Source: Dasypus novemcinctus
Lineage: Eukaryota > Chordata > Mammalia > Cingulata > Dasypodidae
NCBI RefSeq assembly: GCF_030445035.2
Contig: NC_080695.1
Location: forward strand, 1,792,545-1,856,544
Length of the DNA: 64,000 bases
Reading direction: 5' to 3'
The position numbers and the translations under genes are program-made. Positions 25,001-35,279 of the stretch are shown here, piece after piece (within the stretch, counting starts at the first letter, position 1; each line of letters opens with the position of its first letter). The notes under the pieces were generated by a model. That model searched no databases and was not told where the DNA came from. It was given only the letters and a program-made list of their open reading frames with translations.

Positions 25001-27060
25001 CAACGGGACCTGGCGGCTCCGGCCTCGTGCTGGAGGGCCGCCCCCTCCTGGCCACGCCGTGGTTCCGTGGCCTCCCAGCACGTGGCAGCAGCTCCCCTCC
25101 CCTGCGGGTCCTGGGGACTCCGGCTTCGGCTACCCCGCAGCTTCCCTCCCTGCGCCTGAAATCCGTCCTGCGGGCAAGGGCTCCACCCGTCCGGCCGGGC
25201 CGCGGCTGAGGCAGCACCTGGAGGCGATCCACACCAGCAGGTCGTGGGCCGAGACCCGGCTCGAGTCCACAGGGGGCCCACGAGGGACGCCCACGCGCCC
25301 GGCAGGCAGCCGTCCAGCGGAGCCCGTGGCGGCTCACAAGGAAGCGCCCCCTCGCAGCAGCCCACCCAGACCTCGGAGACGCTGCCCCAAGCAGCAGAGC
25401 GCGAGCCCAGGCACCACGGCGCGGTGCCCGGCAGCGCGTGGGAAAGGTGCAGAAAAGCAGGCGAGGTGCGTCTCGTGCACCTCGTAAGCGGCAACCCCGG
25501 GGGTGAGGCCACTGTGCCGCCGGCCCGAGGGGCAGTCCCGGCCCCTCGGGGAGACGCGGAATCACTAACCTCCCCGTCTTCAGATATGAGGGAGGGCGAC
25601 GGAGAGGAAAGCCCGAGGGACGTGGTGCCGCGCCATGCTCTCGGTCGAGTCTTTGACCCTGTGTGTTGGACCTTGCCTTTCGGCTTGTAGGACGCGCTGC
25701 CAGGCCGGACGACAGCGTGAGTCCAGGCTAGCGGCTGCTGTGCCAGAAAGCCTGGGCCGGTCAAGGTGCCACCTCCTCTGTGAGCCCCGAGAGCGCAGCC
25801 ATGACACTCGCGCCGGGCGAGCGGCCCTGCCCACGGGCTTCCCGAGGGAAAAGGGGCAGCCACTCCCACACCCCCTTCTGTGCACACTCCGGGCAGGGAG
25901 GGAGGCGAGGGGACGCGGGCACCGGCCCCTCGTGCTGTCCCCCGAGGCTGTGGCGGGGGCACTGGCCCGAGGCAGCACCCACAGCGGAGGCCTGCTCCAG
26001 CCAGGCCCCGCCCACCCCTCACCGCCAGGCAGACCAGCCAGGCAGACCGCCGCCCGCCGGCTCGGGAGGCCCACCCCACGCGCAGGAGCCGGCAGCGGGG
26101 CTTGGGCTCGGCCCCTGAGTGCCCTGCCGGCCTCACCGAGGCGGCCAGTGGCCTAGGGCTGCTGGCATCGCGCCCCCGGCCGCCAGGGCGGCGAGCAAGG
26201 ACGCAGCAGGGGCCAGCGGCACGGCTGGAACCCAGCATGGCCCCGTGTGCAGCGTCCAGCCCCCACCCTGCGCCCTCCCCACACCAGCCCCGTGCGCTGT
26301 CAGGCACGAGCTCCCGGCAGCTGAGACCCCGAGGGCCCCCTGAACCCTGGGGCAGCCTGCATCCACACCACCCCCTCCCAGCACCCGAGGAGCCTCTCAT
26401 CAAAACGACCCACGTCTGGCAGAGCTGCCCACTGCCCCGACCGCTCTCTGCAGCCGCAGGGACACGTCCAGGCCATCCTGGCGGCCGCCTCAGGAGGCCA
26501 CGGCTGGAGGGAGCGAGAGGCTGGGGCCAGCTGGAGTGTGCTTGCCCAGAAGCGCCTAGGAGGGCTGGCCAGCGAAGCCCCCACTGCGGCCCCATCTACT
26601 TCCCCGCTTGCCCAGCGGCTCTCATCGGCCAGCAGTGCCACAAGCAGGCGGGAGCCCCCCAGGACACTCACAGCACAAGGCGGGCCACAGCCCCAGAGCC
26701 TGCCGCTTGGCAGCCGGCCCTGCTCCCCCGCAGCGGACCCTTGCCCGCCCGCCGTCCTCCCTCCTGCCGGGAGCCCAGGGCAGGTGGCAGGGCGTGGGCC
26801 GGCCAGGGTGCGCCGAGGTCTGAGGGCGGTGGCCGGCAGGGCTGTGCTGGGCCGCAGGGGCCAAGCTCGAGGAGCAGAGAGGCCCCAGGAGTCCAGGACT
26901 CTCGCAGGGCCGCCTCCCGGATGCCCACGGCGCGGAGCTCCGTGCTGCAGCCCCTCCCACCTACGCCTGGTAATGCGCAGGCCCTCCAGAACCGTGCTGG
27001 GGTGGCCTGGCAGGAAGGACAGCCGTCGCTAGCCCGCAGAAGCCCAGGGTAAAAGAGATG
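22009..27060. other. CAPN15 5' intron region, mostly unique GC-rich DNA
   Basis: Apart from the candidate exon at 24091-24285 I see no convincing exon, RNA gene or complete transposon between the first canonical coding exon and 27.06 kb. Open frames here are fragmentary and lack splice support. Confidence 0.5.
24091..24285 (-). CDS. Candidate CAPN15 upstream exon (5' UTR or N-terminal extension)
   Basis: The acceptor has a long pyrimidine tract ending GGCCGCCCCGCAG at 24287-24286. A strong donor CGGAG|GTAAGAAG lies at 24090. The 195 nt are open throughout in one frame. An ATG at 24251-24249 with A at -3 and G at +4 begins MGSSASSLAAETESDHGFPG. Spliced to the CAPN15 exon at 22008, this frame continues without a stop into the canonical CAPN15 Met, adding 61 residues. 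Gly2 and Ser6 fit the N-myristoylation consensus. It may instead be a 5' UTR exon with a chance open frame. I do not recall this peptide from any annotated protein. Confidence 0.45.
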
Positions 27061-27710
27061 CCGCCTCATGCCCCCCAAGGCGGCTGATGCTAAAAATCCC
27101 AACAGAACCGCTGGCGAGGACAGCCTGGGAGCCTCACACGCTGCTGGGACTGTGAAACGGCGCAGCCACCCTGGCACTTCCTCAGGAAGCACACACAGCG
27201 TTCCCACACCACCCGGCAACCGCTCTACCAGGTACAGACCCGAGGGACTGAGCGCGGGGGCTCGGGCAGACCAGCCCCGTTAGCCACAGCCGCCCGAACG
27301 CAGGGGCGACCCAAGCGCCCACGACAGAGAGGGTGAACAAGACGTGCTCTGGCCACACAATGAGTGCCGCCCCGCCAACTGGAGAGGTGGCACATGGGAC
27401 ACACAAGTAAGCCTTGGGGACGGCAGAGCCAGATGCAGAAGGACAGAAAGCATCTGATCTCGCTGGCACGGAATACTTAGAATCAGCTGGTTTAGAGACA
27501 GAGCAGTCGTGGTCCTCAGGGGGGGGGGCGGGGGGGTATCGCTAAATAAGCGCGTGCTTGAACTTGGGATGACAGACGCGTTCTAGGAACGGTCTTGAAA
27601 GTCTTACGGTATCGCCAATGCACACGAAGTCCAACAACCGTCCGCTGACAACGCTGAAAGCAGTTTTCACATTATCGTCGTTTCGCTACCAGAACTAAAC
27701 ATAAGTTATT
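27060..27710 (+). mobile_element. Ancient L1 3' end, strongly GC-shifted
   Basis: The order of motifs follows the end of L1 ORF2 and the 3' region: ATGCTAAAAATCCCAACAGA, GCTGCTGGGACTGTGAAACG, CACTTCCTCAGGAAG, a CAGGTACAGACCCGAGG segment, then CGACAGAGAGGGTGAACAAG and a degraded 3' UTR up to about 27705. Many A/T positions of the family are now G/C, with numerous CpGs. It is far too decayed to code for anything. Borders are approximate. Confidence 0.65.
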
Positions 27711-29380
27711 TAGGAATTGAGTGCTGGGAGCTGTCGGGGAGAACAGGGAGGTGCCCGAGGTTCTGGTCCTGTCTGCGGTCAATGCTGCTGGAAGCACTAC
27801 TTTCAAAGGGAAAAGGAAGTGCCGGGAGGCCACTCCAGCTCCTTGGAGCTTTGCTCCACGGCTGCCAAGAGGCCACCGGGTGCTCAGCGGGTGCCACGGT
27901 GTGAGCCAGCGCCTCCCGGGATGGGGGTTTCAGCATCAGGCGAGGCGCCGAAGGCCGCACCTGCCTGGGCGACTTGGGTCCAAAGGGCAGGCCATGTGGG
28001 ACTGTGGCGAGGACGCGGGCAGGAGTCCAAGACAGTCTTGCTGGGGCCACCTCCCAGCCAGCTGCGGCCACGGGACGCAGAGACAGCGGGCCTGGCACAG
28101 CTGCGGCGGCGAGGGGACGTCGCCGGGACAGAGCGCGGGTGGCGCGATTCGCGCGGCCTGTAGGCTGGTCCTGCAGGCCCTGCACGCAGGCGCAGAGGGC
28201 CTTCCAGCCAGGGCCCGCGAGACCCCTGGTGTGCAGGACGCTTGGGGGCCCAGCAGTGGGCTAGGGCAGGCGCACACGCAGGGGCAGCTGGTGGAGTCCG
28301 AGTGGGGAGCACGGCCCTCCTGGTCGGGCACACCCCACGATGACCAGCAGCGGCTCTTGCCGCTGCCTGATACCGCTGTGGACACGACCTGTCGCCACCA
28401 CGTTCTGTGGTCCTGAGGCTTGTTTCAAAGGTCAAGGAGTCTCTACGTGACGACTCCCCTAACCGTCCTGTTAGGACAGGCTGGCGCGGTGGGCAGGGCG
28501 GCTCACCAAGGGCCGGGGCTGTGCAAGACCGCCCCCCCCTCCGCCACCGGCTCCTCGCCAACCAGCTCTGGCCAGGGATTTTAGGGCAGTAGGATTCTTT
28601 TTTCCAACTGCTGTGCGTAAGCCCCACGGGCAGGCGGTAGGGTAGAAAAGTGTGGAAAGAAAGAAGTTGAAGCCCTGGACGCGCAACAGCAAGCCCCCCA
28701 CCCCCCGGGCCAGCTGCTGTCCCTCAGCGTTGAGCGCGCATCGTGCAGTGGGGCCAGGGGAAGGGTGAAACGAGGCAAGGCGCCTGGAGCCGGGCGCAGG
28801 GCTGGGCTCCCAGTCGCCATCGGAACCTGGCTGCTCTGGCGATGCGGCGAGGGTCCCGGCCTCCCTCCCTGGGCCCAGCAGTTAAACCTGGCCCTCCCGG
28901 GTTCCAGACGGGTGCCCTCCCGGAGAGCAGGAGGGCCAAGGAGGAAAGGCGCTCAGGCCGGACTCCAGGCAGGGCGCCTGCCGGTGAGGTTCCTCGCACC
29001 AGCAGCCCGCCGGCAGCGGCTCCTCTGGCCCCCGTCCACCCCGGCCTTCTTTTTGCTGACCTGGGTTGGGGAAACACGATCCCCAAGTCTCTCAGAACCG
29101 AAAGGATGGAATTTCTGCAGGAGGTGGCCTGCGGGCATTCCTCGCGCCCAGCTGTGACTCACACCTGCCCCCAACACCTGGTCTCGGGGCCCAAAGGGGA
29201 GATTCTCCGGGAAGAGGCAGACGCAAGCCTCTGCCCAGACTAGTCCCAAGCGACCGGCTGCTCCAGAGGCCGGACCCCAAATACCCAGGCCCCGCGTTAG
29301 CCTGGGTCGACCCGCACTCCCCGGGTCGTTGCCCCTGCACTCTGCACGGGGTCCACAAGAGCCGGCCCGGCCCGGGGCCG
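27710..29380. other. Upstream CAPN15 intron, no feature seen
   Basis: Unique moderately GC-rich sequence between the L1 remnant and the CAPN15 CpG island. No exon with a recognisable protein or strong splice pair was found. Confidence 0.5.
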
Positions 29381-29840
29381 CCTGGCCCTTCGCACACAGC
29401 AAGGGTCAGGCGGGCGGAAGAGGGAAGAGGCGGAGTGCGGGCCCGGGCGCGCGGGCCGGTGGCGGCCCCCGCGACGGGCAGGGACACGGCGGCGCGAAAG
29501 CCCCGCCGAGGAATAAGGGCACTCAAGGGCAGGCGGGCCGAGCTGCCCCCGCGCGCGGCCCCGGCCCCGACGCGGCGGCCCCGGCAGCTCCGCAGGGAGA
29601 GGCCCGCGCCCCCCGCCCCGCCCCGCAGCACTCACCTCCGCAGTGCCCGGGCCCCGAGGCCCGTGCCCGCTCGCCCCGCAACCTCGGTCCGAGGCGGCCG
29701 CCGCCAGGCCCCGCTCGCGCCCCGCCCGCGCTTCCGACGTCCGCCGGGCCCGCGGCTTCGGCCCGCCCGGGGCGCACGCGGCGCTGGGGACGCGCCCGGC
29801 CTCCCGCCCACAAGCCCGCGCGGCGCCGGCGGAAGCGCGG

Positions 29841-29861
29841 GGCATGCCGGGAGGTGGAGTC
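29841..29861 (-). promoter_or_regulatory. ZNF143/THAP11-type promoter motif, minus orientation
   Basis: Read on the minus strand GACTCCACCTCCCGGCATGC resembles the ACTACAATTCCCAGCATGC element found close to many CpG-island start sites. The TCCC core and GCATGC end are intact; the ACTACA part is degenerate. Confidence 0.6.
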
Positions 29862-29891
29862 CCGGGGACGGCCTTTCGCGGCCGGGCCAGG

Positions 29892-29910
29892 ACTACAGCT
29901 CCCAGAACGC
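29892..29910 (+). promoter_or_regulatory. ZNF143/THAP11-type promoter motif, plus orientation
   Basis: ACTACAGCTCCCAGAACGC matches the ACTACAATTCCCAGCATGC element at most positions, including ACTACA and TCCCAG. It lies 31 bp from the opposite-facing copy at 29841-29861. Confidence 0.75.
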
Positions 29911-29954
29911 CCCGCGAGCCCAGGGCGGAGCTTCCGCCGCGCGCCTCGACGTGC

Positions 29955-30095
29955 CCGCGCGTCTCGGCGCCCCCTCCCCGCGCCCCTCGGCCCTCTCGAC
30001 GCCCCTCCCCGCGCCCCTCGGCCCCCCCCACGGCGCCCCCTCCCCGCGTCCCTCGACACCCCCTCGAACCCCTCTCCCCGCGCCCCTCGGCGCCG
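29955..30095. repeat. About 33-bp GC-rich tandem repeat in the CAPN15 promoter region
   Basis: Four imperfect copies of a unit built from CGCCCCCTCCCCGCGCCCCT and CGG or CGAC. It lies just upstream of the probable CAPN15 start, and its CCCCGCCC-like content gives several SP/KLF-type sites. Confidence 0.75.
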
Positions 30096-30559
30096 CGTTC
30101 CCTGCTCAGCGCGGCTTTACCCTCGCCGCTTCCCGTCTCCGGCTCCTCAGGCCTCTTCCGCTGCCTCAGTGCCCCCTTCAGTGGCTTCATGGTCAGGAAT
30201 TTGAGTGGAACCCACCTGGGCCCCGGACGCCGCCTTCCACGTGCGTGCGGCTTCCGGGAGGTGGCGTCCCCAGCGCCCGCGCAGGGCCCTCCCTCCTCCG
30301 GCTGGGTGGCCCGGGAGGGCGCTGCTCGGGGCCCGAGGGTCCGGGCGGGTGGGCGGCTGCGGGCCCCTCGGCTGCGGGCCGTCTCGGGGCTTTGGGGGAT
30401 TTGCGCCACGGCCCAGAGCGCCCAGGCGGGAGCGGCGGGGCGCGCGGCCCAGGCCAGCCTGCTTCACCTGCGGCCGCGACAGAGGGGCCCGCGCCCTGGG
30501 TAGCTTCGTGAGCCCGCGGGGGCGGTTCAGCTCGGTCCTGGGGGCCTGTTGGCAAGGAG

Positions 30560-33500
30560 ACCCGTCCCCCTGTCGGGCTCACCTCTCCTCGGCCGGGCGT
30601 GAGCCCACGTCCCTGGACCGGGCCCTCCCCTGCATTCGGGGTTCCAGGGCAGGTGTATGCGCACCCCCGCGCCCGTCGGGGGCTGTTCCGTCCCCGCTGC
30701 CTTCTGCCCTCAGCGTCCTCGCCCGTGCGGAGCGGGCAGCGGGCCCACACCTCCGAGGATGGCTTGGGGCCATCATCGGTGTATGCTCAGAAACCCTAGG
30801 TCGCCTGCCCTCCCCGCAGGGTGGTAGCTGGCGTTGCCCCGAGTCGGTCCAGAGTATCCCTAGTCAGAGGGTGACCTGCATGCCCAAGGGTTCATGGGAG
30901 TCACCCCGTAACCTCCCACCTCCACCCAGGCTGGGAGTGGGCCTACTGGCCCGAGGACAGCAGGGCAATGTGCTGAGCGGGATCTGCAAGGGGCGAGGGG
31001 GGTCAGCGCGCCCTGGCCTCCCCAGAAAAGGCTTCAGTGGGAGTCGCCAAGACAGTCCAAGGATAGAGCTGAAAGGGATGGGGGCAGCAAGAGAAGGGAC
31101 GGAGAAGTCTGTTCTGCAACTTCCTGTGGAGTTGACTTTTGACCACTAAAACTATCCTGACTTGCCAGAACACCAGGTGTACAGAAATAAGTTTTAAGTA
31201 ACAAAAGAAGGCAGCAGAGAAGTGATCTTGGGATATTCTGTATCACTGACCAAACCCTGGTCCGTGTCGGGGGCAGCACTGGCCAGAGACAGACAATACT
31301 GCCAACCACGGGATGGTGTGCTATGGGCTGGGGAGACCGCTGGAAGGCCAGGACAGAGAGCAGGGAGGGGACGGGGCCCAGGCAAGGGCAGGGCGCCTTG
31401 GTCAAGCGCCCTTGAACAGGGACTACTCGTGTCCTCCAGGCATCCCAAACTCTTGCCCTTACAGGGCCAGGATTCCAGCAAAATAAGCGCAGCAGGGAAC
31501 CTGGAGTGATGGAGAAGGGTCCAGGAGGGGCTACGGCTGTTGACCTTTTGTGAAATGGAAGTTAATCCCTGGCCTTGTGGGATGATGAACTAGAAGGCAT
31601 TCTGCCTGCGGGTGCCCGAGTCCACAGTGTCGGTGGAACGTGGACCCCTCATTCCCGTCACCTGATTCCAAGCTTCCAGGCAGGGCTCACAGGCTCCTGT
31701 GGAATGTCGCCTGCAGCCTGCTGTCATTTAAAGCAGGATGCAGATAGATTGCCAACTTTTCTTTTTCATAGACAAGTATTTTAGGAAAGTATTGCTCTCT
31801 TGGCCTCACTAACAAATTTTTTTCAAGATTTTATGCTCCCTGCCCCGTGGTTTGAGGTCGCTGTCTGCTTTGTCTGCTTGTCTTCTCTTTAGGAGGCACC
31901 AGGAACTGAACCTGGGACCTCCCATGTGGGAGAGAGGAGCTCAATTGCTTGGCCACATCACTCCCTGGTTTGTTCTCTGTTGGGTCAGCTCACCATGCCT
32001 GCCCGTCTTCTCGGGTCACTGAACATGGGAACTCCCATGTGGTAGGCAGAACTCCGTGTGGATGGCACCTCTTCATTTCATTGTTGGGCCCTACTTGTCC
32101 CTTTTGTAATGCAGTACATGCCCTTGCGATCACCACATATGTTCTAAACGATAAAATCTTGTGTGTTTTTTAAGTGCATCATTGAGGTTCCTTCCTGAAA
32201 TTCCTGTGCCTTCTCTGAGCCACCACCTCCCAGTAGACAGAGGCGGCAGCCAGGGGGCAAGGAGCTGGGAGGCTGCTGGGGGGCTTCTGCATGGGCTGGT
32301 GGGCAAGGCTGGGGTCTAGCCAGCAGCTGTGGAAGTCCACAGCGCCTGGGCAGACAGTTCTTTAGGGAGACGGGAAGGATGGGCACAGGCTTGGAGGGGA
32401 GGGGCCCAGGGCGGGGATCTCGGCAGGCCTCTCTGCACTCTTCCCTCAGGAGGACTGGCCAGGGGCTGGGGACAGAAGTGCAGCATTAGGGCCCCTGGGA
32501 GGACAGGGACTGGGGGCCAGGCAGCTGCCGGGCCAGGGTGAGGGTCCCCTGTGGAGATGCCGGCCGCACCCTGGCTCCATGTAGAATGGATGTCCACCCT
32601 GTGTTCTCCTGCCTGCCTCACCTTGCCCCAGACTGGGGACTGGCTCCCTTTGGCCGATCTTGGCATCATCTGACGGGAAAGACCCCAGACCTGTGGCTGA
32701 GTAAACACTGAGAAAGTGGAAAGGGCGCCCATGGCTCCGGGGCAGGTATGGAGGGATGAGCTGCTTCCCCTTCCTCATTCCCTGGCTTCGGCACCTGGCG
32801 CTGTGCATGAGGGGTGCACGGTGCTGGGCCTGCATGCTGGGGGACTGTGGGGGCTTCTTTATGCTCACATCTGAGGGTGACGCCTCTGCCTGTCTCCATC
32901 CCCTAGTCCCCTGCAGAGGGGACCCTGCAGGTGCTGCCATTCCTGGACAGATGCTGGGGAGTGGGGCAGGGGAGGCTGGGGGGCTCCCCTCGGTGCAGAC
33001 GGGCTGGGGCTGCAGGGCTCTGGGGAGTGGGGTCCTGGTGCTCCCGGCCACACGACCCTGCTGGGTCTGGAGTCTGCACTCCAGGCCCCTGCTCAGCCCT
33101 GCCTGGGAGCCCACCCAGCATGGAACCTCAGGGTGCAGGGGTGAAATCCTGCCCACGGCACACGAGGAGAGAAGGGAGCTGGAAGAGGGCAGCTCTGGGC
33201 GCGCCCCCCACCTCTGGGGGTCCAGCCTGGGTGGGTCCTCCTGGTGGGGGTGACAAAGGGCCACAGCGGCAGGGAGGTGGCTGCACCCACAGGGTCCCTC
33301 CTGGGCCCTCCCCACGCCCCTGGCTCCTGGGAGCAGCTCTGGTGACCTCCGGCCATGGCTGCGCCCCCTGCCCCAGCCACCCAGCCCTCGCTCTGACCCC
33401 GCCCCGCACCCCGAGCAGCCCCTTCCTCCCCAACCGGCCTCACGGCCCACCCCACGGACTTGCAGCAGGGTGAGCCCCGCAGCCCAGGGGTGTGCTGGGA

Positions 33501-33660
33501 ACCGCGCCCTCCTGCGCTGGGTGAGCAGGGCTCCTGCCGGCCCCACGCCCAGGAGTGTGCCGCCCACAGGGCTGCCCGCAGACGGCGCAGGCCCAGGGTC
33601 CAGGCCCCCCAGGGCGGTAGCACACCCCGCCCCGCCCTCGCCCGGAGGAAGGAGCCGGCC
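30560..33660. other. RAB11FIP3-CAPN15 intergenic stretch
   Basis: No gene recognised. It contains a SINE remnant at about 31812-31975 and otherwise unique sequence, less GC-rich than the flanking island. Confidence 0.55.
31812..31975 (-). mobile_element. Xenarthran tRNA-derived SINE fragment (DAS-related)
   Basis: The minus-oriented tRNA-like head is seen as AGGAGGCACCAGGAACTGAA and CCTGGGACCTCCCATGTGGG, with TTTTTTTCAAGATTTTATGC at the tail side. It is similar to the elements near 39416-39500 and 60487-60660. Confidence 0.65.
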
Positions 33661-33680
33661 TCTGCGTGTGCAGTAACAGC

Positions 33681-33686
33681 TTTAAT
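33681..33686 (-). terminator. RAB11FIP3: RAB11FIP3 polyadenylation signal ATTAAA
   Basis: ATTAAA on the minus strand about 1.48 kb past the RAB11FIP3 stop. Immediately upstream, 33691-33719 is an exact tandem duplication of GGGACGTCCTCTCA. The 3' UTR would be 35165 to about 33665 and includes an AT microsatellite near 33895-33930. Confidence 0.75.
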
Positions 33687-35165
33687 CATCGGGACGTCCT
33701 CTCAGGGACGTCCTCTCAGGCCCGCCGCCCGGCCTGGCAGAGGACACTCTCTAGGGACTAAGCGTGGTTGGCGTGCAAGTCCTCCTGCGGCGACTCAGAC
33801 CAGCGTTTCGTCCTTGACTTCAGGACAGCTCAGTGGTCAGCGAAAACGCTGTCCCGGGGCTGCGGGGCCCGGTGAGGAAGGCAGAGCTCCAGTATTTATA
33901 TATCTTACATATATATATATTTCATGTGTACACAGATAGCTTTCTCTCTTGAAAGTATTAAAAAAATTGATCAACCTCCAATCTATAAAAAATACCTACT
34001 CTACATGATAGAAAAATCTCTCCTCCCAGTTTACACTGATTTACACCCAAGGCTTTTCCCAAAATATACAGTACGAGGCGGTGTCTAGAGCCCAGCATGG
34101 CAGTGGGCTCCAGTGGAGGGCGGACGCAGGGAGACGCGCCCAGCACGGGGCTGCCACCCGTGTGACGGGGTCTCTGCCAGTGCTCAGGCCCGGGGCCGCA
34201 GCAGCCTCGGAGGGACCACTGTGCTCCTGGATGTTGCGGGGAGCTGGGGTGCGTGGGTCAGCAGCGGCGGCCGCAGCGCCCGGCAGGCATTAGAGCACTC
34301 GCCCACGCCGGGAAGGCCTTGCTCCCCCCTCGCGCTGCACGCTGCAGGGCCCGGCCCTTAGCCCTCCCGCTAGGGGCTCCTTGGACAAGGACAACAGGGG
34401 CGGGGCTCTTCACGGGGCAGCCGGGAGGGTCTGCACGAGTGGGCGTGGGCTCTCGGGGCCAGGGAAGGACAAGCCCACTGGCAGCAGCACCTGTTTCGCC
34501 TGCCACCCGTGGGGGGTCCACACGCCAGAACCTTAAGTCATGGATCCAGAGCCAAGAGTCCGACGCGGGCTCCTGCCCCAGCCCCCGCCCACAGGCGGAG
34601 CCTCTGCGGGTTACTGCAGCGAAGAGGTCAGCCCCTGGACTGTCGTGGGGTCTGGAGGCCCCTGGGCCCTGCAGGAGGGTGGCCTGAGAGTTTCTGGTGC
34701 CGCACCTCTCCTGGCTGTTTGGGGGTGAGCGGTAGCTCCAGGGAGAAGACGCAGCCCCGGTACGGTGGCCGAGGCAGGCCAGGGCCTGCCACACCCGCAC
34801 GGATGCTCCTGGCCGCCCGGGCCGGGCACCGGCATGCCGGCCTGTCCTTCCCTTTCCAGCGTCCTCCAGCCCCTCACCACCACGTCCAGCGCGGGGGTCC
34901 AAGGCCTCGAAGCCCACCCTGGAGCAGCACGTGGATGAGGGCAGGACCTCAGCAGGGAGGGGTCTGCTCCCCATCCTTTCCTCCTGACAGGGCTGGATGG
35001 CTGGCGACGCGTGCAGGAGCCCCCAGCCAAGAAACTGCCCAGCCCACCCACCGCGGGCTCTAGGTCTGGAGCTTCCTGTCGCCCTCTCCTCCTCCACCCG
35101 CCCTGGCGCCGGTGCGTCCTGCTGGGCTTGCTGGTCTCGGCTGTGCGGCCCTGGGCCTGGCTGCC

Positions 35166-35279
35166 CTACTTCACCTCCAGGATGGAAGGGTTGGTCTCCA
35201 TGATGGCCACGACGATCCTGTCGATGTAGTCCTGCAGGCGCAAGTTGATCTCTTCCTGCTTTTGGATGGCTTCCATCAG
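35166..35279 (-). CDS. RAB11FIP3: RAB11FIP3 last exon, Rab11-binding domain
   Basis: It encodes LMEAIQKQEEINLRLQDYID, RIVVAIMETNPSILEVK and the stop. This is the FIP C-terminal Rab-binding helix with the hallmark YIDRIxxAIxxTNPSILE. Acceptor CTTCCCACAG at 35281-35280. Nearly identical to human. Confidence 0.96.
   Translation of the reverse strand: MMEAIQKQEEINLRLQDYIDRIVVAIMETNPSILEVK

Larger units (their letters stand above)
29380..30560 (-). promoter_or_regulatory. CAPN15: CpG island, probable CAPN15 promoter
   Basis: A dense CpG island lying upstream (on the minus strand) of all CAPN15 exons and 3.1 kb beyond the RAB11FIP3 poly(A) signal. A consensus donor CGGAG|GTGAGTGC at 29635-29634 would end a non-coding first exon of about 200-250 nt. 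It holds two opposing ZNF143/THAP11-type motifs and GGAA/TTCC sites in GCGGAAGC and GCTTCCGC contexts. No TATA box was seen. Confidence 0.7.
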
